Under the pieces are notes generated by a model that worked only from the letters and a program-made list of their open reading frames with translations, did not search any database and was not told the DNA's origin. The position numbers were made by a program, and so were the translations under genes. This document shows, in pieces, positions 1 through 12,400 of a stretch of DNA of 64,000 bases. Source of the stretch: Porites lobata (lineage: Eukaryota; Cnidaria; Anthozoa; Scleractinia; Poritidae); NCBI GenBank assembly GCA_942486035.1, contig CALNXK010000033.1:2583501-2647500 (forward strand), in the 5' to 3' direction. The stretch's first letter is position 1. The number at the start of each line of letters is the position of its first letter.

Positions 1-521
1 TCCATGTATAGTACAAAAAGGAAACATAATTAGCAATTAAATGAATTGATACAGCCGCGACACAGCCCGTTTGATGACGGTCAAAAATTACGGTGTCTAA
101 CGCCTCACTAGACGGCTTCTTTCTAACAACAGTAACAACACCCATTTAGCCGATTACCTGTCATCCTCAAGGTGGCCTCACGCCTTTGTAAAAGAAAGGA
201 GGCGACTTTACTTGTTTGTAAGTGGTAATTAAATGATACAAAAAAGGCTTTACTCTAGGGATTTTGCCAAAGTCGAGTCAGAAATTAGCTGCACAGGATT
301 TTGATGAAATCATTGATGAAGTAAAAATGCTCAGCCGTGTCAATTTTCAAACTGATGTGACATAACGTTAAGTGTTGTCGCCCAGTTTCTTTAATTATCA
401 AAACGATTATTTTTTCCACAGTATATAGATGCAACCAGCGGTGTTTTTAACCTTCTTTCGTGCACTTGTGACTTTTTTCGAAGTCACCATAACTAAACAT
501 TTTACCGGTTTTTTTTTTCAG
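1..521. other. Upstream or intronic stretch before the zinc-finger exon
   Basis: No coding exon is recognised here. The stretch ends in a long T tract followed by CAG at 519-521, a good 3' splice site, so at least its right part is probably an intron of the zinc-finger gene. A first exon of that gene would lie further left, outside the window. Confidence 0.4.
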
Positions 522-923
522 GTGGCGCATTCACTTGCGAAGGTTGTGGAAGAATTTTTACTTCATTAAACTTTATGCAGAGACATATGAAACATTACTG
601 CTTGACTCGCACAACAAACAGAACATGGGACTGCAAAAAATGTAACAAGAGATTTGCATCGATGCACTATCTCAAGATTCACGAGTGTATAGATTCAAAG
701 GAACAACCGCATCAAAACATCAAGAAGAATAAAAAATTAGTAATCATAACAGACTCTCCAATACTAACACAGGGAAAAAACCGTATCAGTGTATACATTG
801 TAACAAGATGTTTAACATGTTGCACCATCTGACCACGCACCTCCGTACTCGCACGGATCAGTATACACAATGTAACAAGGCGTTTGCCAACTCTAGTGAT
901 CTGACCACGCACCTCCGTACTCT

Positions 924-974
<51 letters not shown>

Positions 975-1086
975 ACTGAGTAGTCTGACCACGCACCTCC
1001 GTACTCACACTGGTGAAAAGCCATATCAGTGTATACAATGTAACAAGGCGTTTAACCAGCTGGGGAATCTAAACACGCACCTCCGT

Positions 1087-1132
<46 letters not shown>

Positions 1133-1194
1133 TGTTTAACCACCAGTCGAGTCTGACGACGCACCTGCGTACTCACACAGGTGAAAAGCCATTC

Positions 1195-1226
<32 letters not shown>

Positions 1227-1254
1227 ACTGAGTAGTCTGACCAAGCACCTCCGT

Positions 1255-1300
<46 letters not shown>

Positions 1301-1338
1301 TGTTTAACCACCAGTCGAGTCTGACCAAGCACCTCCGT

Positions 1339-1394
<56 letters not shown>

Positions 1395-1506
1395 ACTGAG
1401 TAGTCTGACCACGCACCTCCGTACTCACACAGGTGAAAAGCCATATCGGTGTACACAATGTAACAAGGCGTTTAACCAGCTGGGGAATCTAAACACGCAC
1501 CTGCGT

Positions 1507-1562
<56 letters not shown>

Positions 1563-1596
1563 ACTGAGTAGTCTGACCACGCACCTCCGTACTCAT

Positions 1597-1646
<50 letters not shown>

Positions 1647-1674
1647 ACTGAGTAGTCTGACCACGCACCTCCGT

Positions 1675-1730
<56 letters not shown>

Positions 1731-1782
1731 GCTGGGGAATCTAAACACGCACCTCCGTACTCACACCGGTGAAAAGCCATAA
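522..1782 (+). CDS. C2H2 zinc-finger protein, 3' exon with an internal frame break
   Basis: The exon begins after a strong acceptor at 519-521 in intron phase 1. The first part encodes two diverged fingers (Cys pair near 536-546, then a finger with CKKC). A second frame, open from 733 to 1782, encodes 12 classic fingers of 28 residues joined by TGEKP linkers. The frames do not connect: the first runs to a stop near 832, and the second has a stop at 730-732. A frameshift is therefore needed between about 733 and 785, or the copy is broken. The second finger of the array lacks its first Cys (reads DQYTQC). The ORF ends exactly after a TGEKP linker, where the next repeat unit carries a stop codon. 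Proteins of this kind are usually nuclear DNA-binding factors. Target and function are unknown. An assembly error or a pseudogene are the alternatives. Confidence 0.7.
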
Positions 1783-1785
1783 TAA
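783..1785 (+). repeat. 84-bp tandem repeat encoding near-identical zinc fingers
   Basis: The 84-bp (28-codon) unit is repeated about 12 times with very few differences, even at third codon positions. Three helix types alternate: QLSSLTT, QLGNLNT and HQSSLTT/K. Low divergence points to recent tandem duplication or gene conversion. A decayed further unit follows the stop, where the sequence resumes GTGTACACAA. Confidence 0.9.
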
Positions 1786-3208
1786 GTGTACACAAGGCCT
1801 TTATCCAGCCACGTCATGGGGCGTTTAGTTCAGGGAACTTGAATGCTTTATCCAGGCAATAACTGCCTGTATTGCACTTTTGAAAGAAAATATAACCTAA
1901 GGCCCTTTAGTGACATTAGCTATTGGCCGAATTTGCCTAATCCCTAGGCTTCATCGTCTCGGATACGTCACCGAAAATGCATTGACGAAGAAGGCCTGGG
2001 AAGACGCCGTACAGGGACTAGGCAAGCGCAGGGTCAGTCTTTTACACAGAACAGTGACAGGTTTCTGGCAAAAAATCTCAGTAAAAAAAGCATTTTCCCA
2101 AAATGAAAAGTCCGGTTGGCCAGTGGCACCGCTATCACATTGAAGTTTTGTCGTTATGCCTGGAAGAAAGGATTCTCCTTTGCCCGTCCGCCGACTTACG
2201 CGCTCCACCGGAAAAAAGAACGCCTCAATCAGCAGGTTACAAGCGAGGAACACAAGTCAGGGCTTTCCTGTCATTTTGAGTATGAGGCTGGGCCTAAGCA
2301 AAAGCAGGCTTGACAGAGTAGCTTACAGACGGTTAAATGGCTTACGTCGAGAACACACAAGCCTCGCAGAGAGGCTCTTCCCGTAGACTGATTCTCCGTC
2401 GTCCGAGGTCGTTCGCGGTCTGCGAAGGGACGGTTCGGCGCGGTTCCAAGCAGCTACCTCTAGTACTAGACACGGTCCAAAGAAAGCGCTCTGCTTCCTC
2501 TTCGAGCCGCTTCGATTGTCTAAGGGGTTTAGTTGTGGGAAAATGTTTAATTTTGTCAATTTTTTTCGTAAACTTCTAAACTTCTTTTTGCTGAGAATGA
2601 TTCGCGCCATAAACTCTGTTCTAAACAATAACACCATGCCAGTTTCCGACTTTTCAACACTAAGAGGTTTTTGGAAAACCTTTTAAAAGTTTAATTTAAG
2701 TATATATAGGAATATACTAAACCAGGAGTTTCTGGCTGAAATCTGAAGAGAACTATGAGTAGAAAAAGTGAGTGAACTAGTAAGCTTTTAAGTGTTTTTT
2801 TCCTCACCTTTGCAAAGTCCCGGTACCCCAAGGAGCTCCAAGGAAGGAACAAGCTAGAGAGTTCCTCGATGTGAGGTTGAAGACCATTGAAGTGTTCGTG
2901 CGGGTGAATATATCAGAATAAATTCGAACCCGGTGGTCAACAAGACTGACGGAAATTCTACTGTAAATAAAGCCGTTAAAGCTTTTAATTTTCCTTTTTC
3001 TTGTCGTACAATATTTTCGGCAGTTTCCGCTTCCCGCAATCAACAACCAGCGGAATGTTATTAATCTTTTTGATAACTCATTAATATTTATTAATGAGCG
3101 ATAACATATCAAACCAACACGGTACGTATATCCGCTTTCAGAGAAACGTGTCTGTGTGTGCTTCAATAATAGCTGCAGTTAACGGCCATTAGAAAAGTTT
3201 TGAATGGA
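1783..3208. other. Intergenic stretch between zinc-finger and tensin genes
   Basis: No exon is supported. Several short ORFs occur on both strands at 1910-2640, where base composition is more GC-rich than the surroundings; none resembles a known family and they overlap each other. An AT-rich TATATATAG box lies at 2701-2709, about 500 bases before the first tensin ATG. The region just left of 3209 should hold the tensin promoter and 5' UTR, but no start site can be fixed from sequence alone. Confidence 0.5.
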
Positions 3209-3403
3209 ATGAACATAGCTGCAGTTACTTCTCTGGAAGGCTTTATTTGCCCGGCATGTTTGGTAGATTTTCCGGGTGCCGTAAAACTACAAGACCACTG
3301 GTTGAATTTTCATTCGCCAAACACCTCAAGCGTGCGCGCATCAAAGACTTCGAATGATTATGAGGAAATTCCCGATGATACTCCGTCAAATTCTACATCT
3401 CAG
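3209..3403 (+). CDS. Candidate tensin exon 1: EEA1/rabenosyn-like C2H2 finger
   Basis: ATG at 3209 opens a 65-codon exon ending in a clean donor (CAG|GTTTGT) in phase 0. It encodes EGFICPACLVDF followed by a conserved His pair: Cys14, Cys17, His30 and His35 fit C-x2-C-x12-H-x4-H. The EGFICP start resembles the single N-terminal Rab5-binding fingers of EEA1 and rabenosyn-5. The next coding exon on this strand, the tensin C1 exon at 8380, also begins in phase 0, so the two can join without a frame break. No other exons are seen between them. It might instead belong to a separate small gene. An upstream in-frame TTG at 3200 is not needed as a start. Confidence 0.55.
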
Positions 3404-6400
3404 GTTTGTATTTTTCACTATTTGATATTTTCCGACTGCTTATCGTTTGAGATGAGCTTGTATATGGCGATTCTACGCGGGTGTTTGTATTCGCTTCGCA
3501 GCGGGTTCTGCTTTTAGAAGCTAGCCTCTTGCCCAAGGCGTTCGTTCATTAGGGAAAACATTCAGGGATAACTCAATTTAAACGCTGTTTTGCGCTTTAT
3601 CGTGAACATCAGGATGCTCTGCTGCAGTGATAATTCTATAACAAAATGTCAATAATATTCTCGTTATATTTATTCGCGGCCATTTTGCTAATAGTTTGAA
3701 AGTCGGTAAGGGGTCTCTGAATTTGCAAGTCCTACGCGTGAAAGTATGTAAGCGTATTTGTCTAAGGAAAATTAAAATACAATTTAAAAAAAGACTTAAC
3801 TACCTTTTAGCTGTACCTGAAGTAACTTACTATCATGTTAAAATAAATATAATTTTCTTTTTCGATAACTGCCTCGCGTACTCTAATGAAAACTGGCTCG
3901 AAGGTTTCTTGAGCAAAATATTTTTTATGAAAATCGTCAGAAATATTTTGCATCCGCGGCGCTGTGGTCACCCTTTCAATACTAAGTTTAACCCTCAAAG
4001 CTCATATAAGCAAAAAGCTGGAATCTACCGAACTATGTTAGGTCCACACATATTTGATGAGGTATTTTGTAATACGATTCTTTGATCGAGTTTTCCTGAA
4101 AACCATGCGCCTTCTCAGTGTTGCTTTGTATCGAATTAACTTTTTTTGAAATCTATTAATCTGATTCTTTGCTCGTATTTGACCTTTTTATTCCCGCTTC
4201 AGTTAAATTAAATTAACCCTCAAATCACTTCAGGCAACAAAATGCCTCATTAGCATATGAATGCCAAATATTTATTTTCGTCTAGAAATTAAACTGCTTT
4301 GTAGTCAAAATAATAAAACTGTGAATGATGAGTTATTTGTAAACAAATGTTGTTCTATTTATTTTTAAAACTCAATATCTGGTCATGGCAAATATTCTGT
4401 TGCAAAGAATGACTTCTTAACATGCCCTGTAACCTACTAATGAATTAGCTGGGAAGTGATAAAATTTATCACTTCCCAGCTTATAATGAAGCAAGTCGGT
4501 GTGTGAAGGATTTTGTTAATAGGCCTCTCATAACTCTTTGATTTGGTCAAATCCCCTTGATTACATATGCCCAATTTTGTCTCCCCTTGTTCATTCTGAA
4601 CAAAGCAAGTCATATTTAAGCCAGGCAATATATGCAAAAAAGAAAAATATATATAATTTAAAATTTAGGAGCAAATAAATAATGAAATGACAATCATAGA
4701 GTGAACAATTGCTTTCCAAGGCTGAAAATAACAGCTTATCAAATTATGGACACTGACCACCCTGATCACAGACTTGAGTGGCCAAACTTTTGTTTTCTTG
4801 GTCATTTGACTTGTCAGTTTCAGGTTATTACAAACATTTTAAGTTTTCCTGTTCATTGATCTGTTTTGTGGTATAACGCTGCATTAATAGCAATATTTTA
4901 CTTGGTGGTTTGAACTAAACCCTTTGAGAATTAATTTCATGTTGGCATGCCCAGAAAGCAAGCAACAAACAAAGCGAATTCAAACAAACTAGTCAATAAG
5001 CAGCATAATAATAATAATATTGTGAAATAACACACTGTACTTTTAACACTGTCTGCCTTCTTTTAAGTGAAATACAATGCAAACTCACCAAAGGTACTCC
5101 CTCGAGGAGCAGAATTTTTTGCAGGGGCTATAAAAAGTCAAGTAGTTTTTACCTTCATCTTGACAAAACTGCTAATAAAAATTAATTATAACAAAAATTA
5201 ATTCATAACATCATAACATACCCTTCCTTTCAATGTTCAGTTGACGCCTCTGGCTCATGAAAACACAAACCAAGAAAAACAGAAACTGTGTTAATAAATC
5301 AGAACAACAATTGTTGAATTTCAGATGGTTCCGTTGTAGTTTTTGTTACATGCTAGAGGTGTTACAATGTATATGCACGTGTGATCAACACACCATTTCT
5401 GCTAAATGGGTCATGCACGTGCAGTTGCACAAGAGGTTAAAGCATGTGCAAACAAGAAATTTTGACCTTTACACTTAAAGAAAAAATTCTTATGAAACCT
5501 TTAAAACCCAAAATTTGCAGTTCATTGAGTACACGTACATTGTAAGTAACTAATCATCGCCAATTTGAAGAGTAGATTCTGAGATACAGGAAAAGTAGAA
5601 GAGTGAAGTTATGGTGGTAAGTTACATGTATGACTACACTGAGCTCTGAATGAATTCTTATGTAACTACAATCTGTACTGTACTAAGAAGAATGAAGTCC
5701 AGTGGAACACACTGACATCCTTAAAATCAAGTTATCTATTAAGCTTCATAGTGTATTTGCTCAAATTAAGGGGAAAAGTGAATACTGTAGAATATTATCC
5801 AGCTTTCTGCAGAGCTAAAATATGTTTGTCCAGTCATTGTGAAGTGAATTAAGTGAAGTGACAACTTAATATTTAAAGAGGATAAACACTGGGCAGTTTT
5901 GATATGAAATAATGAACTTGTGGCCCTTTTAGTCAATTTTTGACTGGCAAGTTGTCATCCTCTGTTTCAGCTTTTATTAACGCATTCTATAAAATACTTA
6001 ATGTGCCCTTACTTTAAGGGTGGACAGCTTGTGTGATGCTGTGTTTATAATTGCCTTGTGGCTGTCTGCTTTTAGGCCTTGAACGTGTCATAATAACCAC
6101 TTGTTTTTTGACATAGATTAAGAGTTGTAATATTGTTACAGTATCCTGACCTTGACAGTATAGGAGTTGTTTATTGATCAAAACTTTTACTGACAACTCT
6201 GCCGGCTAATAATCATGTGAAGCTTGAATATAGTCTCAGTAGTTTTGAATAAAAGCTTCTGTTAAATAGATTTATTTTTCTTCATTTTTACCATATTCCG
6301 CTATCACTTAGGGAAATTTTTGTTTTATTCTAGTTTCATCTTAATGAAGAGAAAGAGAGGGGTGTTGTTTTTTGGAGCAATTTTATGGAAAATTTTATGT

Positions 6401-9400
6401 TTTACGCTGTGATCTTGTGTTTTTTTTAAGACATTATGGGATTTTGGTATTTTTCAAGTACTTTATTGTGTTGGCACCTCATTTATTTCCTCCTTGAAAC
6501 AGTTACTTTTGCTGTCCATAATGTGAACATGTCTCTAAATGCCTTGAGACTTAACTGGCTGTTTTTTGACCAGTCCATCAGTGTAATAGCTAGTCTTATA
6601 GGCAGCTTACTACTTAAGCCTTTAAGTCCCAATACTGACCAACATCAATTTTCTCCTAACAATATCCATAGATTGTCAAGAGATTAGGTTGTGAGAATTA
6701 ATATAATGATCACCAAAAGGAAAAATGCTTTGCTCTTTTGTCAAATTCTTTTAACTAATTTGTTCACCCTTTAAGCCCCAGTATCCACATACAAATTCTC
6801 CAAACTGATCTCCATACATCTCCTTTAAGAATTAGTTAAGAGAATTTGATAAAAGATCATGGAATTTTCTCTATGATGATCATTGTGTTAATTCTCATAA
6901 CTTTATCTGTTGACAGCGAATGAATATTGTTAGGAGAAAATTGTTGTTGGTCACTATTGGGACTTAAAGGGTCAAAGAAATGTATGAAGATCAGTCTGGA
7001 GAATTTGTATAGTTGATATTGGGACTTAAAGGGTTAACATAACATTGGCTGCCCATTACAGCTTGATTCATAGCAATGATCAAACAGCATGACTGTCAAC
7101 TCGGAGGATTTGTCCAATCACCACCCTTCCATTTCTGACTCTGATCACAAGACAAATGACATGAAATTTGCCCTTTCACCCCCAGTGTGAATGACTTTTG
7201 AAATCGATGATATCCTGTGGTGTGACCATTTGAATGAAACATCTTTGGTGGCACTTTCACATTGCACTATTTATTTTTCAACGTGAAATTTGGAAATGTT
7301 GTTGATTAATTTTTTTGATTTTGGTCACTATTGAAACAAACCCAGTAATAAAATTTAAATATTTCAAAACTGGTAACTCAGGTCCTTGGAAACATTTGAA
7401 ACTTTTTTATTTGAAAAGGAACTACATCATGTATATGTTGTGGTTTAATGTTATCCTTGATTTATATATATATATTTAAAAATTGTTTCAAAGTCATGAC
7501 TATGCCTTATCATTCATTACCATACCCCAAAAAACAAAAGAAAAATAATAAAATGTAAGCCATGGACCACAACATTTACATTTTTTACAACTTTGATATT
7601 TAATGTTACTTTGTCATTGTTCTTGCATTGTTCAATAAATCCTGTACAACAGTGACCAGCTAGTTCAGTGACATTTCACATTGTTAAAAGCTCTTGAATC
7701 AAGTGTTGATAATTCTCACATTGATTTTGAAATATGGCTGGAATTCATGTTGTCATTCCAGAAGGCTATAAGGTTTCATATAGTGTTACTTTCAACATGA
7801 TATGATCATTAGCTATATACTGGCTTTTTTGCTCACACGTAAACTGTTACAGACAGTTGGTTTTGGTTATAGTTTTGGTTACAAATTCGAAAAGCTTAAT
7901 TCTGTTGAGATTTGCATTCAAGAGAAGACGAACACTACCAAAAATTTAACAATTCTGTGAGTAAGTTAATATTTATATGTTTTCGTGTGATGGAGGTCAG
8001 CTTAATTGTCTGATCATGTCTGATCTTTAAGCACTTAGTTCAGTTCAATGCAAGCGTCTGTACTTGTATTGGATTAACTCTTTCACTGCCAAATGTAGCC
8101 AAACGCAAATTTCGACCAAACTTCCAAATTTCATTTTCTAAAATTTTGAGAAACAAATAGTATCAGGTGAAAGTACCGGCAGAGAGCTTTCATTTGAATG
8201 GTCACATCATAGGATTTGGTCCACAGACTCAAAAGTTAGAGCCACCTTACAAAACCCCGTCAAGCACTTTGGCAGCGAATCCCAAAGGTCAACACGTTGT
8301 ACCTTTCTCTGAGAGGTTGATCGTTTTAATTAAGTTTTGTTTGCTTGATGAGCTTACATGCATTTTGTTTGCTTTTTAGGTTAACAGAAATCAACGGCTA
8401 TGTGATCATGTCTTTAAGTCTGACCTCTTAGCTCTTCTAGAGCCATGCGGTTTTTGTGGAAAAGATATTGATGGGGAAGGAAAAATATGCAAAGGTAAAG
8501 CTCTACGCTTTAAATTATACAGGCCCGCTACAATCTGTCAGTTCTTCTTGTAAAATTATAGCTGAATCCTTCGCTGTGAAGCCTTTTACATAACATGGTC
8601 ACCTCTCTGTATTCACTGAATGTACTCTTTGCCCCTTCCAAACTTGTATAATACAAAAACCATGGAGAAGCATACATTTGTTTTCGGTCCATCTGATGTC
8701 TGCTTTGGGGAGATCTCTCTGATCCCCTAATGTTAAAAGTATAAAGTAAAATTAATGATACTTATACATGTTTATGTTATAAGTTAATTAAAGCAAATAG
8801 AAGAATTCAACATAGCAGTCTAATGTGTTGATTAGAGAATGACATGCATGCATTACCTATAATAAGATCTTGTGAAGCTTAATTTAAATATGGACAGAAA
8901 TATGCACAAATTTGATCAATTCTTTGACTTTTTTCACATCTCCAACAAGACACTCTTTTGGCCCCCAAGTTTTGCATGGGCTATTCTTTTCAAAGGCCTC
9001 AGGAATTTGCAGTTCTCCTAGGACCATTTAAAAAGCATTAGTTTATGACAAATTTGAGGGGACAAGAAGCGGGGGATGGGGCAAACAGAGTGTATTTTGG
9101 GGAATTCAAACGCAGAGAATTAGATTAAGTAAATCTACTCGTTTACTGATGTGGTTATTTTTTAATATCAATTTCAGTATTATGATGTTGCTTATTTTTC
9201 AGGTTGCAATTACCATTGTCACGACAAGTGTGAAAGAATGGTAGGTATATCATTAATATACAAGGATGAGTTTTCTCCTATTCATTGTACTGTATGTAAA
9301 GTACTGAGAAGTCCACAAGTTTTCAGGGATTCATCTTGTCTTCTTGTAGCTTTGCATTTGTTGCATGTTAGTCACTGCCTTATTGTGTACTTGTAATATT

Positions 9401-12400
9401 TCCAACGTTATAACCCTTCAGGTCCTATCAAAGTTAATTGGCAAGTTCCCTGTAATTGAACATTTTACTGCTTGCATTTTTTAAGGTCAAGGGGTTGTGC
9501 AACAGGCAAGGATCAGTGAACTTAGCACAAAATAAATCCAAGGTAACATTATCATCAATATTTCAGTCATTTGTCTCTAAAAAAAATACAATATTATAAA
9601 CGGTGCCAATGGCTGAATTGCGGAGGAACCAGAGAGGTGAGATCGGACATCAGCATGTAAAGGCACACACTTGCAGCCACTTCAGTCCATGTTTTGATTA
9701 CACCTCACCCACCCAGACCAATGACGGCACAAGTCTGATAGACCATGACATCAGGGCCTACATCCCCTACTCTTACATACAAACATACATACAAAACCTT
9801 TATTAAAGTGTCTAATCATTCTAGTGCCTATTGGCACTAATTGGGGACACCAATGTCACGGGTTCTTTTACGCCCCCTTCCAACTGAAGTACAGGGGAAG
9901 GTATTCTGTTTTTATAGTTGTCATTGAATTTATTAGGAGCTAATTCAGAGAGTCTGTAACATTACAGAAGAATTTTCTGAAAGAGGCTCCATGTCTGAAT
10001 AAAAAATAGCCATAGACTACCGAACGTTAGCAGGAGAACTAGTGTGCATAGTAAACCGAGAATTCTCTGATCTCTGATGCCTAATAAACAGCCTGGCTAT
10101 CTACTGCTCAAATGGTTTTTGTTTGTACAGTTAGAGGTTACTTTCAACCAGGTTCACCAAGTCTGACTCTGGTCTCTTTGGGATTTTCATATGGGACTGA
10201 TTTCTGGCCACATATATCTGTGCTGTGCTGTGCATGCACAATAGCAACCGGAATACTAAAATTAATTTTCATTACTTGATTATCTTCTAGTTTGCCATTT
10301 AACTTATAATATTAGTAACACAATCCAGCATGGGCTTTTTACTTGGTGCATCAGTTACGTAGGCAAACCAGTTGGGCATTCCACTGCAGCTTGATTTATT
10401 AGTTTGTGTGTTTCTGAAGCAACCTTTGTTTATAGCAGAAGGATTAAAAATGGTTTTCTTGTGTTTGCTGTAATTTTTAGTTTTTTTTAAAGGTTGATTG
10501 AGTTTATTTCAGTGTCATGCTTGCTGTCACCTGTGAGTATTCTTATTTGTTCCTGTTGCTTTAACTTTTTCAGACATTGCCCGATGATGAAATTAGTAGA
10601 AAAACTGTAAGTATTTTACCTAGATGTGTAGCATTTATAAAAATGAACTTACATATAAATTCAACAGATGGCGTGAAAATTAAACGTTCCAACTTAATTA
10701 TTATTTTGGTGCATCATAGCTGTCTCTCTGTTTATATTTCAGCGAGTTCCATCTTCTCCCAAAAACCTTGTCACAAACATCTGTCATCACATGCGACACA
10801 GAGTCTCAAGGTTGGTACAAATTTGTCATGTGCGGCCACAATGTTGATGTCATCTGGGTGTTGGTATTTGTGGACACTTACACAAGCGTGTAGAAGGACA
10901 CAGAAAGAAAACATCTTCAATTTGTAAACACTACACTCATGAACGCAATGGTATAATACCTGAGCGACTTATTGAGCAGTTTAGCGTCCTGGCTAAATGC
11001 AGTAGCAAATTTGATTGCCTTATTAAACAAATGGTTTTAATTAAGAACTTCACACCTTCACTAATTAATGTGCAATCCAATTCCCTGCGGGCCAAAGTTT
11101 TCACTCAATGAAAATTAGTTTTTCACATCTCTTGCATTTGCTCGATTGTAATAATTTATTATTCCTATCTCACTTGATAACAGAGTCACGAGGACCCCAA
11201 AATGTCGAGTTATTAATCTTTCATTTTTCTTCCTAGTTGCCTGTTTTAACAAAACTCTGCTTAAACAAACAATGATAATGGTCTTTGTTTTTTCATATTA
11301 CAGAAACAGAGTGCGGCATGTGGATGAACATTTTGATCTTGACTTGACATACATTACTGACAGGATTATTGGTAAGATTGTTGTCGGGCTGTATAAATAC
11401 CTGGACAACTTGACAATCTACATTGTATAGTTTTTTTTACAGCATTGTCTAAGTCACCAGAGAAAGAACATTTCATTTTGACAATAGTAAATTATTGATA
11501 TGGTTAAAGATGATGAAACAATACTGTGTTGTTGTTTTTTTTTTGCATCTTAACATAAAAATATTTTCATCTCTCATTTTATGTAGCAATGTCATTTCCT
11601 GCATCTGGCCTTGAAACTACATATCGAAATAACCTCAGAGAAGTGGCAAAATTGTTGCAGAAAAATCACCAGGATAAATATATGGTACGATGTGCCTTCT
11701 AATATTACTATCCTTCTAATTTTTTTTTATGTGAGTAGTAACTGTTTGTTAATATTCTTCAAGGTGATGACGTAGAGATCCTTTCATGAGTTACTTGGTT
11801 TGTGACATGTATATTCCTTACTAGTTACTAAGTTCATGTTCTTAAGCTGTTCAATGTTTCATTTCAGGTATTTAATTTATCAGAGAGAAGATATGATATA
11901 TCAAAACTTAATCACCAGGTCAGTAATAATAATAATAATAATAATAATTTTTTCACTTGGAAGATGTTACCAAATGGTATAGTTTTGCATGCAGTGTTCT
12001 CCCTAAATTTTAGCTCAGCAGGTTGGGGATCATAAAGAGCCAGTAAGGCAAAAAATATGCATCACAGAGGTGTACTTTTCTGGGGGCAGGGGGGAAGTGA
12101 AGTGTGGGACATGACCCTGCCCTTAATGGGAAATTTAGGAGCCAAAGGTACTTCTTTAATTTTAGCAAACCTAGGCCGTTGTAGGCAGTAAAAAGTGTTA
12201 CTTTAGGCAGTAAATTTTACCTGTTTCCGCCTGATAAGGAGAACACTGCATGTTACCGGTAGAGACTGATTATTTTGTCTTTAATTTTTGTACAGGTGTT
12301 AGATTTTGGTTGGCCTGATCATTTAGCCCCACCATTAGAAAGACTGTGCAGGTATGATAGGATTCTTGTTTTGTTTTTATCACTGTTTGTCCTTGGAAAT

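Larger units (their letters stand above)
3404..8379. other. Tensin intron 1 (about 5 kb)
   Basis: AT-rich, without convincing coding exons on either strand. It contains a perfect 35-nt hairpin at 4447-4481, a cluster of MITE copies around 6617-7036, a reverse-oriented satellite-like fragment near 7200-7265 and a complete piggyBac-like MITE at 8074-8291. It ends in a T-rich acceptor just before the C1 exon. Confidence 0.6.

Noticed and set aside
733..785. A 33-nt intron (GTAATC to CACAG) to explain the zinc-finger frame break
   Set aside because: Too short for splicing, and being a multiple of three it would not change the frame.
712..1710. Minus-strand ORFs across the zinc-finger array with a WLFTCVSTEVRGQT repeat
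   Set aside because: They are shadows of the 84-bp finger repeat read in the antisense frame.
1910..2640. Overlapping ORFs on both strands in a GC-richer stretch
   Set aside because: No domain, no consistent frame and no splice signals that join them; probably an unidentified repeat.
2804..3166. Minus-strand 120-residue ORF upstream of tensin
   Set aside because: Low-complexity composition unlike a conserved protein, and it lies in the expected tensin promoter region.
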